Positions 16,511-24,495 of a DNA stretch of 64,000 nt are shown piece after piece. Each line of letters opens with the position of its first letter. Positions within the stretch are counted from its first letter, which is position 1. Origin of the DNA: Ekhidna lutea (lineage in GTDB: Bacteria; Bacteroidota; Bacteroidia; Cytophagales; Cyclobacteriaceae); NCBI RefSeq assembly GCF_900188325.1, contig NZ_FZPD01000001.1, forward strand, positions 744,001-808,000, in the 5' to 3' direction. The position numbers and the translations under genes are program-made. The notes under the pieces were generated by a model. The model was given only the letters and a program-made list of their open reading frames with translations, searched no databases and was not told the origin of the DNA.

Positions 16511-17446
16511 ATGAAGCAATTAATATTTTCTGTACTGATTCTTTCGCTAGTAGCCTGTGTTCCATCAAACTCGCAGGAGACAAAAGATGGAAAAAAGATA
16601 GTTGAAAAACCAACTGATTTCAATGATTACTGGTACGCTGGTGAAGCCGAGATCACAAGCTACAGCCTCGAACAGGCTAGGTATGGAGAAATCCATAAAG
16701 GCGAAGCTGTGATGGTGTTTGTGACTGAACCTTTCTCAAAGAGCAAGCAAGTAAAGTTGGATGATTGGCGTGATGAGAGTGCTGATAATGTAAGTGTGAT
16801 GAAACTCAATATGACAAAGAAATTTCTAACGGGCATATATCCGTACTCCATGATGATGAGCACATTCACCCCGGTTTCATATGATCAATATCCAGACCCT
16901 TTTAAAGTGACCACTTCATCTCAGGAATGGTGTGGGCATACCTTCATGCAGCTCAATCTTAAAAAAGAATCATATATGCTCAACGGATATTCGTATTTTG
17001 AATCGGAAGGCGATGTGGTAAAGGCGATATCGAAAGTGCCTCTTGAAGATGAGTTCTGGTCACGCATTCGATTCAATCCTGAGACCTTGCCTATCGGGAA
17101 ATTAGAATTGTTACCATCCACATTTTATTTGCGATTGAGGCATCAGGAAAGCAGACCTCAAACAGCAATAGCTTCAAAGCTAAAAGTTCATACCTCAGAA
17201 TTTTCTGATGAGCCGCATCATATCTACACGCTGGAATACGAAAACAGAAAGCTATCCATCTACTATGAGCCGAATTTTCCTTTTACAATCCTTGGCTGGG
17301 AGGAAACCTATATGAGTGGATTTGGTGAGCCAGAGTTACTAACCACAAAAGCCAAACGGATTAATTCGATAAAGTCTGCGTATTGGGGAAAGAACAGTAA
17401 TAAGGATCGGGAGATAAGAGAGGAGTTGGGTCTTTCAATAAAATAA
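16511..17446 (+). CDS. Predicted lipoprotein of unknown function
   Basis: 311 residues. A lipoprotein signal with lipobox LVAC is visible at the N-terminus (MKQLIFSVLILSLVACVPS), so it should be anchored in a membrane facing the periplasm. The mature part has no motif I can name (DFNDYWYAGEAEITSYSLEQARYG, split here only for description, begins it). Its C-terminal third contains a soluble beta-type pattern ending in ITSIKSAYWGKN-like sequence. Similar Bacteroidota lipoproteins are often left as hypothetical. It ends 36 bases before brnT, with the brnTA operator between. Confidence 0.75.
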   Translation: MKQLIFSVLILSLVACVPSNSQETKDGKKIVEKPTDFNDYWYAGEAEITSYSLEQARYGEIHKGEAVMVFVTEPFSKSKQVKLDDWRDESADNVSVMKLNMTKKFLTGIYPYSMMMSTFTPVSYDQYPDPFKVTTSSQEWCGHTFMQLNLKKESYMLNGYSYFESEGDVVKAISKVPLEDEFWSRIRFNPETLPIGKLELLPSTFYLRLRHQESRPQTAIASKLKVHTSEFSDEPHHIYTLEYENRKLSIYYEPNFPFTILGWEETYMSGFGEPELLTTKAKRINSIKSAYWGKNSNKDREIREELGLSIK

Positions 17447-17455
17447 TGGTTATTT

Positions 17456-17474
17456 AGGTATAATTAATATACCT
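17456..17474. promoter_or_regulatory. Palindromic operator candidate in front of brnT
   Basis: AGGTATA-ATTAA-TATACCT is a perfect 7-base inverted repeat with a 5-base centre. It ends 7 bases before the brnT start codon. BrnA antitoxins bind such sites and repress their own operon, so this is the expected operator. Confidence 0.55.
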
Positions 17475-17481
17475 TTATTGT

Positions 17482-17769
17482 GTGATTTTTGAGTTTGATT
17501 TTGAAAAAAGCAATTCTAATAAAGAAAAACATGGAATTGATTTTGAGGAAGCTCAGGAACTGTGGAAAGATGAGGATTTAACCATTATTGATGCGAGAGA
17601 TGAAAATGAGAAAAGGTATATGGTAATCGGGAAGGTTGATTCTAAATTTTGGTCAGGTGTATTCACTCTAAGAGATGGAAAAATTAGAGTGATAAGTGCA
17701 AGGAGATCACGACGAAAGGAAATAGAGCTCTATGAAAAAGAAAGAAGAATACGAAAGCGAAATCGATAG
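17482..17769 (+). CDS. brnT: BrnT-family ribonuclease toxin
   Basis: 95 residues starting at GTG 17482, which gives the family N-terminus FEFDFEKSNSNKEKHGIDFEEA. BrnT toxins are small ribonucleases that share the RelE-like fold. The C-terminal RVISARRSRRKEIELYEKER matches the basic catalytic tail of the family (IRVISARRA..E...Y). The gene overlaps brnA by 38 bases in another frame, the standard toxin-first order of this system. No other mobile gene is close by. Confidence 0.9.
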   Translation: MIFEFDFEKSNSNKEKHGIDFEEAQELWKDEDLTIIDARDENEKRYMVIGKVDSKFWSGVFTLRDGKIRVISARRSRRKEIELYEKERRIRKRNR

Positions 17770-17974
17770 GTTTTTTGATGAAGGAAAAGAAGATGTCTTA
17801 CATTTTTTTGATACTGAAAATGTACGCCATCCAAATTGGGAGCAAAAGCGGGTCAATGTGGATATTCCACAGTGGATGATTAATTCGTTGGATCGAGAAT
17901 CAAAAAGGATTGGGGTTACTCGTCAATCATTGATTAAAATGTGGCTGGCAGACAAACTGGAAAAAATAGGATAA
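17732..17974 (+). CDS. brnA: BrnA-family antitoxin
   Basis: 80 residues. An N-terminal acidic helix (SEIDRFFDEGKED) is followed by a ribbon-helix-helix-like DNA-binding segment (KRVNVDIPQWMINSLDRESK, then RIGVTRQSLIKMWLADKLEK). This matches BrnA/CopG-type antitoxins that neutralise BrnT and repress the operon. It overlaps brnT by 38 bases, so the two proteins are translated together. The operator candidate lies at 17456-17474. A REP-like fragment follows the stop. Confidence 0.88.
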   Translation: MKKKEEYESEIDRFFDEGKEDVLHFFDTENVRHPNWEQKRVNVDIPQWMINSLDRESKRIGVTRQSLIKMWLADKLEKIG

Positions 17975-17977
17975 AAT

Positions 17978-18014
17978 TCTTCATCCGCTCAATGGAGCAT
18001 TTCGCAATGACGAA
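17978..18014. repeat. REP-like half element after brnA
   Basis: The minus strand reads AGATTCGTCATTGCGAAATG followed by CTCCATTGAGC, a form of the CGTCATTGCGAA repeats common in Bacteroidota. A small hairpin GCTC-AATG-GAGC lies inside. It overlaps the region upstream of the NUDIX gene. Confidence 0.5.
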
Positions 18015-18017
18015 TCT

Positions 18018-18025
18018 TATTTTTG
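18018..18025 (+). promoter_or_regulatory. Bacteroidota -7 box (TATTTTTG) for NUDIX gene
   Basis: TATTTTTG matches TAnnTTTG and ends 4 bases before the ATG at 18030, which predicts a leaderless transcript. A -33 element is not evident because the REP-like fragment occupies that position. Confidence 0.4.
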
Positions 18026-18029
18026 CTTC

Positions 18030-18575
18030 ATGCAACACAAAAAACCCTGGATCACCCATTCTTCCAAAGAAATCTATTCAAACCCATGGATATCGTTGAC
18101 CGAACATGATGTGACGAATCCGGGAGGTGGTCAAAGCATCTACGGAAAAGTTCACTATAAAAACTGGGCACTGGGCATCATTCCTTTAGATGAAAATCAA
18201 AATACCTGGTTGGTAGGGCAGCATCGCTATACACTGGATGAATACTCTTGGGAAATTCCGATGGGGGGAGGGCCGCTGGAAATTCCAAAACTAGAATCAG
18301 CGAAGAGAGAACTGAAAGAGGAAACCGGCCTAACTGCCTCTAAGTGGACTGAAATTTGTAAAATCCATACGTCCAATTCTGTAACAGATGAAGTCGGTAT
18401 TGCATATCTGGCAGAAGATCTTACCGACGGTGAAACGGAATTTGAAGAAACCGAAGACCTGCAAATCAAGAAACTTCCGTTCAAAGAAGCAGTTGCAATG
18501 TGTGATCGAGGTGAGATAACCGACAGCCTGAGTGTGGCGGCTATTTATCGGTTGGCGAGAATACTCAATCTTTAA
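18030..18575 (+). CDS. NUDIX hydrolase (ADP-ribose pyrophosphatase-like)
   Basis: 181 residues. The NUDIX box is GGGPLEIPKLESAKRELKEE, then TGL, with the metal-binding REL-EE core intact. The upstream QHRYTLDEYSWEIPMGGG is typical of the ADP-ribose or nucleoside-diphosphate-sugar branch. It should hydrolyse a nucleoside diphosphate linked to another group in the cytoplasm; the substrate is not evident. It stands alone, with its own predicted -7 box and no operon partner (MATE starts 63 bases later). Confidence 0.9.
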   Translation: MQHKKPWITHSSKEIYSNPWISLTEHDVTNPGGGQSIYGKVHYKNWALGIIPLDENQNTWLVGQHRYTLDEYSWEIPMGGGPLEIPKLESAKRELKEETGLTASKWTEICKIHTSNSVTDEVGIAYLAEDLTDGETEFEETEDLQIKKLPFKEAVAMCDRGEITDSLSVAAIYRLARILNL

Positions 18576-18638
18576 AAACATTTCTTATTGGCTGATTGCA
18601 TTTGATGCTATTACCTTGCGACTTCATTGAAATCACTC

Positions 18639-19949
18639 ATGACTCTCAAGGAACATCTGCGTAAAAATATTGTCCTCTCCCTACCTGTGATCATCGGTCA
18701 GCTTGGTCACATCATGGTAGGTGTAGCCGATAGTATCATGGTGGGTAGACTCGGGGTGATTCCATTGGCTGCTGCAACGTTTGCAGGTACCATTTATCAT
18801 ATTCTGATGCTATTTGGAATTGGAGTAAGCTATGCCATAACACCCAAAGTAGCTGCCGCTGATGTCAAAAACAGCAGCAAGTTGTTGAGGTATCTGCAAG
18901 ATGGATTTTTTATGAATCTGGGCTTAGGTCTTATCTTGTTTGCACTTGGATATTTCGCCAGTCATTTCCTGCATTATTTCGGACAAGAAGTTCCGGTTGC
19001 TCAGGCTGCTGGTCCATATCTGGTGATCATGTGTGGGTCACTTATTCCATTGATGATTTTCCAAACCTTTCGACAATATGCTGAAGGTTTGTCTGACACA
19101 TTTAGCCCGATGATTGTTTCTGTTTTCGCAAACCTGCTGAATGTCTTTTTCAACTATATGCTGATCTACGGAAAGTTGGGTGCTCCTGCTTTAGGCCTGA
19201 ACGGAGCTGGTATTGCTACCTTGATGGCCAGGGTTCTCATGTTTGCTTTGATGATCTGGTGGATTCGAAAAAAATGTGTTGGTTTTGAGTGGAAGTTTAA
19301 ATGGAATGGAATAAAGGAATTGCTAAGAATTGGAGTGCCGTCCGGGATGCAATATGTGTTTGAAGTTGGGGCTTTTGCTACCGCTGCAATCATGGTTGGG
19401 TGGATCAGTGCTGAAGCATTAGCTGCTCACAACATTGCCTTGAATTTGGCGGCTATCAGCTATATGGCTGCAACAGGTTTAGCTGCTGCGTCAACGATTA
19501 GAATTGGGAATCAAATGGGGTTAAAAGACAGACGTAATTTGCGGATAGCCGGGTTCTCTTCCTTTGGTCTGGTTACCATTTTTATGGGTACCTGCGCCAT
19601 GATTTTTATTGTTTTCAGAAATCAACTTCCGGCATTGTACATAGAAAACGAAGCTGTACAACAAATGGCATCTGTGCTGCTAATTATTGCCGCTGCTTTC
19701 CAAATTTCAGACGGAGTACAAGCGGTAGGACTTGGAGTTTTGAGAGGTCTGCAGGACGTGAAAATTCCGACCATCATCACGTTTGTGTCTTACTGGCTCA
19801 TTGCGATACCTACGGGGTATGTTTTTGCTTTTATTTTAGATTGGGGTGTAAACGGTGTTTGGTATGCGCTATCACTAGGGTTGACCATTGCTGGCGTGTT
19901 TAATATGTGGCGATTTAATAGACTCTCCAAGAAAATCAAATTTGTATAG
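18639..19949 (+). CDS. MATE family multidrug/Na+ (or H+) antiporter
   Basis: 436 residues from ATG 18639 (a TTG four codons earlier is possible). Twelve hydrophobic membrane segments are readable, in two halves. The first helix carries the MATE signature LPVIIGQLGHIMVGVADSIMVGRLG. The second half repeats it as LRIGVPSGMQYVFEVGAFATAAIMVG. Exports cationic drugs or metabolites across the inner membrane in exchange for cations; the substrate is unknown. It is followed by an MFS exporter on the same strand, 55 bases later. Confidence 0.93.
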   Translation: MTLKEHLRKNIVLSLPVIIGQLGHIMVGVADSIMVGRLGVIPLAAATFAGTIYHILMLFGIGVSYAITPKVAAADVKNSSKLLRYLQDGFFMNLGLGLILFALGYFASHFLHYFGQEVPVAQAAGPYLVIMCGSLIPLMIFQTFRQYAEGLSDTFSPMIVSVFANLLNVFFNYMLIYGKLGAPALGLNGAGIATLMARVLMFALMIWWIRKKCVGFEWKFKWNGIKELLRIGVPSGMQYVFEVGAFATAAIMVGWISAEALAAHNIALNLAAISYMAATGLAAASTIRIGNQMGLKDRRNLRIAGFSSFGLVTIFMGTCAMIFIVFRNQLPALYIENEAVQQMASVLLIIAAAFQISDGVQAVGLGVLRGLQDVKIPTIITFVSYWLIAIPTGYVFAFILDWGVNGVWYALSLGLTIAGVFNMWRFNRLSKKIKFV

Positions 19950-20004
19950 ACGGCAATAGTGCTAATTATTCTTCGATATTTGTCCGCCTATTAAAGACCC
20001 ACAA

Positions 20005-21219
20005 GTGAAAAAAAAACAAGCTGCAATCATTTTCATCTTTGCCACGGTGCTGATTGACATTATCGGTATTGGTTTGATTATTCCCATTCTACCTAAGCTG
20101 TTTAATGAGGTGGCCGGACTCAATCCCAGTGAAGGATCTTTTATCGGTGGAGCTTTGATTGCTACTTATGGTGTGATGCAGTTTTTCTTTGCTCCAATCC
20201 TTGGAGGACTAAGTGATAAATACGGAAGACGACCATTATTGCTGATTGCTTTGTTCGGTTTGGGGGTCGATTATTTGATCATCGTTTTTGCACCAACACT
20301 TGCCTGGTTTTTTGTGGCTCGGGTTATTGCTGGTATTTGCGGGAGTAGTGTCACGGTAGCCAACGCATACATTGCTGATATCAGCACGCCTGAGAATAAA
20401 GCTAAGAACTTTGGGATGATAGGAGCGGCGTTTGGTTTAGGGTTTATTGTGGGACCTGCTTTGGGTGGATTTCTAGGCGAGATTGGAACCCGAATTCCAT
20501 TTATGCTTGCTGCAGGACTCGCTTTCCTCAATATGATTTACGGTTATTTTATCATCCCTGAATCATTGAAAGAAGAAGATCGAAGAGATTTTAGCTGGAA
20601 GCGGGCAAATCCACTCGGCACATTCAAGCAGGTGTTTAGTTATAAGAAAATTGTTGGTTTGCTGCTTAGCATGTTCTTCATCTATGTGGCGGCCAATGCT
20701 ACGCATACCAACTGGTCGTATTTTACTTCTGAAAAATTTGGATGGTCTCCACAGGATATTGGGTTGTCACTGACATTCGTAGGTGTCATGGTGGCTATTG
20801 TACAAGGAGGATTGGTTGGCCCGATTGTGAAGAAAATTGGTGAGGTAAATGCAGTTTACACCGGTTTCTTATTCAACGCTTTTGGTTTATTTATGATGGG
20901 TATTGTCCCACATGGCTGGATGGTCTATGCGGTCATTATACCTTATGCTTTTGGCGGGTTGGCGGGTCCTTCCCTTCAGTCCATTATGACAGGGGAGGTA
21001 CCAAAGAACGCACAGGGTGAGTTGCAGGGCGGAATTGCCGGTATCATGACCCTCACATCCATTGTAGGGCCTCTGCTGATGACCGGCGTATTTCGCTACT
21101 ATACCAATGTAGAAAATGATATTTATTTTCCAGGTGCTCCTTTCATGGTCGGGACAGCTATTGCTATCCTTAGCATTTTTATAGCCAGAACTTCTTTGGT
21201 GAAGATGAAAAGAACATAA
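20005..21219 (+). CDS. MFS efflux transporter, TCR/Tet-like
   Basis: 404 residues, about 12 transmembrane helices, starting at GTG 20005 (KKKQAAIIFIFATVLIDIIG). The MFS motif A GGLSDKYGRRPLLL lies between helices 2 and 3, and a motif C-like GFIVGPALGGFLG follows in helix 5. The similarity is to the tetracycline-type 12-TM antiporters. That does not prove drug resistance, because many Bacteroidota have such a gene in the chromosome. It stands after the MATE gene and is convergent with the permease gene at 21261. Confidence 0.92.
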   Translation: MKKKQAAIIFIFATVLIDIIGIGLIIPILPKLFNEVAGLNPSEGSFIGGALIATYGVMQFFFAPILGGLSDKYGRRPLLLIALFGLGVDYLIIVFAPTLAWFFVARVIAGICGSSVTVANAYIADISTPENKAKNFGMIGAAFGLGFIVGPALGGFLGEIGTRIPFMLAAGLAFLNMIYGYFIIPESLKEEDRRDFSWKRANPLGTFKQVFSYKKIVGLLLSMFFIYVAANATHTNWSYFTSEKFGWSPQDIGLSLTFVGVMVAIVQGGLVGPIVKKIGEVNAVYTGFLFNAFGLFMMGIVPHGWMVYAVIIPYAFGGLAGPSLQSIMTGEVPKNAQGELQGGIAGIMTLTSIVGPLLMTGVFRYYTNVENDIYFPGAPFMVGTAIAILSIFIARTSLVKMKRT

Positions 21220-21260
21220 GGCAAATTATTGATTTAAATAATTAAGCCTGATCTTTTGGG

Positions 21261-23861
21261 TTACTCATCCTTCAGGTACTTAACTGGATTGGCCGAAGCT
21301 GCTTTTAGTGATTGATAACCAACCGTTAAGATCACCAGAGCAAGCACAATCACCAATGCAAGTCCAAATGTGAGCCAGGAAATATCAATTCGGTAATAAT
21401 AAGATTGCAACCAGTCATCGGCAAAGTAGATGGCAATTGGAACACTGATGATAAAGGCAATAGCCACCCATTTGGTAAACTCTCCGAAAATCAACTTCAA
21501 AACTGTACTAACCTCTGCGCCAAGCACTTTTCGAATGCTGATTTCCTTTCGTTTTTTCTCAATGATGAATAGGGTAAGTCCATATAGCCCAAGACAAGCT
21601 ACTACGATGGAAATCACCGAAAACATGGTGACCATTCCCAAATATCGCTCCTCATCTTCGTAAAGAATCTGCATTCGGTCATCCATAAAAGAATAGGTGA
21701 ACTCTCGGGTTGATCCAAGGTCATTCCACATTGCTTCAATTTCTTCAATACGTTCTACCAAATTGGACATGTCCATTTTAATGCTGATGTTTCTATGCGC
21801 ACCACTTTCTGCAGTACGATGAAGCATTAGTGTAGGCGCCACTTCATTTTGCAAGGTTTCGAAATGAAAGTCTTCAACGACACCTACCACATTTAAACGT
21901 GTCTCTCCAACTCTAACGACATTTTGTTCGTTTGGGTCAAACTGGAATGCTTTTATCGCAGCTTCATTGAGGATCACAGACAATCGCTGGTCACCTTCTG
22001 TGTCAGGTAGAAAATTGCTACCATGTTTTATTGCAATTCCATAGGTGTCGAAAAAGTTGGCGTCTAAAAACGTGAATCTCATTCGAAGTGGGTCACCAGT
22101 CCATTCATCAGGACGTACAAATGTGAAACTCCTGCTCCAGAAGGTGGGAACATGCCTGCTTTTAGTAATTTCTTTCACATAGGGTTTGCTTGCAAGCTCG
22201 GTTTTAAATGTGTTGATTTTATTCATCCCTACTTCACTATCTGTAAAATCACTCGGCGAGGCTCTAATTGCCATTAACCCTTCACTATCAAACCCCATTT
22301 CCTTTTGAGTCATGAAGTTGATTTGATTGCGAACAATCAGCGTACATGCAATCAGAAAAAGCGCGATTGAAAACTGCACAATCACCAGCGCATTTCTGAA
22401 TTTGGTTCCGCCAAATCCGAGTCGTTGACGCAATACTTCGATAGCACCAATGGATGAAAGATAGAATGCCGGATAGCTTCCGCTCAATAGGCCAAGCACA
22501 ATTGCAAGTGCGAGTATCATCATTATAATTTCAGATAAGCTGAAAACCTCCAAGGTGATGGTGACATCAAAAAATGCATTAAAACTTGGAATGAGTAAAA
22601 GCACCAGTCCCACCCCAATAATTGTGGCAAAGAGCGACATCACAAAAGCCTCGGTAATGAACTGAGTTCTGAGCTGTCCCTGAAAAGCGCCAAGCACTTT
22701 TCGTAATCCGATTTCCTTCGCTCGCTTAGAGGCCTGTGCGGTGGATAGATTCATGAAGTTGACAATGGCAATAAAAAGGATGCCAATTCCGATCCAAAGG
22801 AGGGTGCGTGCATTGGCTTTATTCCCGATGAACGTATCATAAAAGTCTGCCATTGGGAGAAGTTTGAAGTTTGTATTTTCACGTGTTTCCATTCCGAAAA
22901 TGGATTCTACGAGTTCGGGGAATGCTGATTCGAGTTGAGCTTCATCTCCGCCATTTTTCAACATAATGTATGTATCTAAGAAGGAATTTCCCCATTCATT
23001 GGCAAAGTCACCATAGAATGGTAGCGCCTCCATTTCAATCATCAAATCAGGTTGATGCGTCAGGTTTTCCGGAATTTCAGCAATAACCGCAGAAACTCTA
23101 AAGCGAAAGGTTGTGTCCTCGTCAGGAAGAAAAATCTCCAATTCTTCATCAATCGCATTCTCCTTATCGAAGTATTTTTTGGCCATTTCCACGCTAAGTA
23201 CAATAGAGTTTTTGTTCGGGAAAACATCCTTAGGATTTCCATGAAGCAACGGGAAAGTAAAAACTTCAAATAGTGATGCGTCGGTATAAATTATGTCTTC
23301 CTCTATGTATTGATTGCTCTTTTTTATTCGGGCTTCTGAATCATAGATTCTGGCTGCTGCCTCGATTTGCTCATAGCTCTCTGTTAATCGATCTTTCATC
23401 GGTACCCAGGTATCATAAGTCTCTTGCGTACCATCGGGAGTGATGCGCTCTTTGTACACCATGAATATCCGATTCTTGTTTTCATGGTAGTCGTCAAAAG
23501 TGAGTATTTGATTGGTGTAGAGAAAAATGAAGATAAATGCTGCTACGCCAACCGAAAGTCCGAAGATGTTGATGAACGAAGTAGACTTTCTTTTGAGAAG
23601 GGATCGAAAAGCGACCTTGAGATAGTTTCGGAAAATCATGGTATTGAGGGATAAGTGGTAAAATGATTTGAGATTGGTTGGTTTGAGTGACTTGAGAACT
23701 TCCAGGATGAATTTAAAGTGTGCTTTGAAGCGGCTTTCTTCTTCCATTCTCCAGTAATAGGCCTCTGTGATATCTCCTTGTATTTCATCAGCATAGTCCG
23801 GACGTAAAAAAAATTCAAGAAGTCGCAAAGCCCATTTTGGTGGATGTTTTTCAGCACTCAT
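21261..23861 (-). CDS. ABC transporter permease (MacB/FtsX type) with PadR-associated prefix domain
   Basis: 866 residues. An N-terminal cytoplasmic prefix (PPKWALRLLEFFLRPDYADE) is typical of permeases that follow PadR regulators. Two MacB_PCD/FtsX cassettes follow: helices near residues 95-115, 355-375 and 400-480 and again near 735-850, each with RKVLGA. The repeated EIGLRKVLGAFQGQL and EISIRKVLGAEVS mark the two FtsX repeats. No ATPase gene is adjacent, so the ATP-binding partner must be encoded elsewhere. It overlaps the PadR gene by 4 bases. Substrate unknown. Confidence 0.9.
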   Translation of the reverse strand: MSAEKHPPKWALRLLEFFLRPDYADEIQGDITEAYYWRMEEESRFKAHFKFILEVLKSLKPTNLKSFYHLSLNTMIFRNYLKVAFRSLLKRKSTSFINIFGLSVGVAAFIFIFLYTNQILTFDDYHENKNRIFMVYKERITPDGTQETYDTWVPMKDRLTESYEQIEAAARIYDSEARIKKSNQYIEEDIIYTDASLFEVFTFPLLHGNPKDVFPNKNSIVLSVEMAKKYFDKENAIDEELEIFLPDEDTTFRFRVSAVIAEIPENLTHQPDLMIEMEALPFYGDFANEWGNSFLDTYIMLKNGGDEAQLESAFPELVESIFGMETRENTNFKLLPMADFYDTFIGNKANARTLLWIGIGILFIAIVNFMNLSTAQASKRAKEIGLRKVLGAFQGQLRTQFITEAFVMSLFATIIGVGLVLLLIPSFNAFFDVTITLEVFSLSEIIMMILALAIVLGLLSGSYPAFYLSSIGAIEVLRQRLGFGGTKFRNALVIVQFSIALFLIACTLIVRNQINFMTQKEMGFDSEGLMAIRASPSDFTDSEVGMNKINTFKTELASKPYVKEITKSRHVPTFWSRSFTFVRPDEWTGDPLRMRFTFLDANFFDTYGIAIKHGSNFLPDTEGDQRLSVILNEAAIKAFQFDPNEQNVVRVGETRLNVVGVVEDFHFETLQNEVAPTLMLHRTAESGAHRNISIKMDMSNLVERIEEIEAMWNDLGSTREFTYSFMDDRMQILYEDEERYLGMVTMFSVISIVVACLGLYGLTLFIIEKKRKEISIRKVLGAEVSTVLKLIFGEFTKWVAIAFIISVPIAIYFADDWLQSYYYRIDISWLTFGLALVIVLALVILTVGYQSLKAASANPVKYLKDE

Positions 23862-24184
23862 GCGATGCTAAAGTTCAGTTTAGGAATGGTACTCCATATT
23901 TTGGTGCGAGCATGCTGAATCTCCTGGGCAACCTCATAGCCTTTATTAGTTGCCTGGTACATACGTTTGCCTTTGCCACCGCGCTCTGGAGTAGATTCTC
24001 CCATTCGTGAATTCACAAACCCTTTCTTTTCCAGACGTTTCAACACGACATGAATGGCAGGTAGGGAGATTGATTGCCCTAGTTGATTCTTATATTCTTT
24101 AGCAATTTCCACCCCGTATGTTTCATCCTTCATGAGGAGAATGATCAGGATCATTTCTTCCAGTGTTCCAAGTTGCAGACTCAT
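23858..24184 (-). CDS. PadR-family transcriptional regulator
   Basis: 108 residues with a winged helix. Motifs are LGTLEEMILIILLMKDETYG, IAKEYKNQ, ISLPAIHVVLKRLEKKGFVNS and RMYQATNKGYEVA. The short C-terminal arm is typical of the small PadR group. It overlaps the permease start (ATGA), a regulator/permease operon. Two identical 23-base direct repeats at 24183-24239 span its start codon and upstream region and are the likely binding site for self-repression. Confidence 0.93.
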   Translation of the reverse strand: MSLQLGTLEEMILIILLMKDETYGVEIAKEYKNQLGQSISLPAIHVVLKRLEKKGFVNSRMGESTPERGGKGKRMYQATNKGYEVAQEIQHARTKIWSTIPKLNFSIA

Positions 24185-24239
24185 TAAATTAATTTTTGTT
24201 TAAAATATGGATACGAATTAAATTAATTTTTGTTTAAAA
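24183..24239. repeat. Two 23-base direct repeats over the PadR start and promoter
   Basis: The same 23 bases (plus strand, ATTAAATTAATTTTTGTTTA followed by AAA) occur at 24183-24205 and 24217-24239, period 34. The first copy includes the PadR start codon. This is a good candidate operator for PadR. Confidence 0.6.
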
Positions 24240-24437
24240 AATAAATATGAGTAAATAATTGGAATTTCCTTCAACTACGCCATTTCAGATAATCATGCGT
24301 TATACATTCGAAATAATAGATTATAAGAACATGTTGTTGCTATGAATAAGCAGGAGAACATAAGAGGACTTGCTTCATTTGGTGGAGTTTTAGTCGCATT
24401 CAAATTGAAACGGATCAAAAAGTCAATGTAAGGACAT
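24240..24437. other. Short gap between PadR and giant protein gene; possible 29-codon ORF only
   Basis: Between the PadR repeats and the giant-gene terminator there is no convincing gene. One plus-strand frame at 24342-24431 encodes 29 residues (MNKQENIRGLASFGGVLVAF, then basic residues). It has no neighbour, promoter or recognised family to support it. Confidence 0.3.
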
Positions 24438-24464
24438 AAAAAAAGCGGCCCTAGCGATGGACCG
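24438..24464 (-). terminator. Intrinsic terminator of the giant repeat-protein gene
   Basis: On the minus strand CGGTCC-ATCGCTA-GGGCCG forms a stem with one G-U pair, followed by seven T. It lies 32 bases after the stop at 24496. Confidence 0.7.
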
Positions 24465-24495
24465 ATTCTGTTAGCATCTATTCAATTCATCAATG

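Noticed and set aside
17482-18025. brnTA region as part of a genomic island
   Set aside because: Neighbouring genes are ordinary chromosomal ones, and no integrase, att repeats or other mobile genes are present.
20005-21219. MFS gene as an acquired tetracycline-resistance determinant
   Set aside because: It resembles the Tet group in fold and motif only; location and base use are those of a chromosomal transporter, and no mobile element is near.
24342-24431. 29-codon plus-strand ORF before the giant gene's terminator
   Set aside because: No promoter box, no family and no partner; frames of this length occur by chance.
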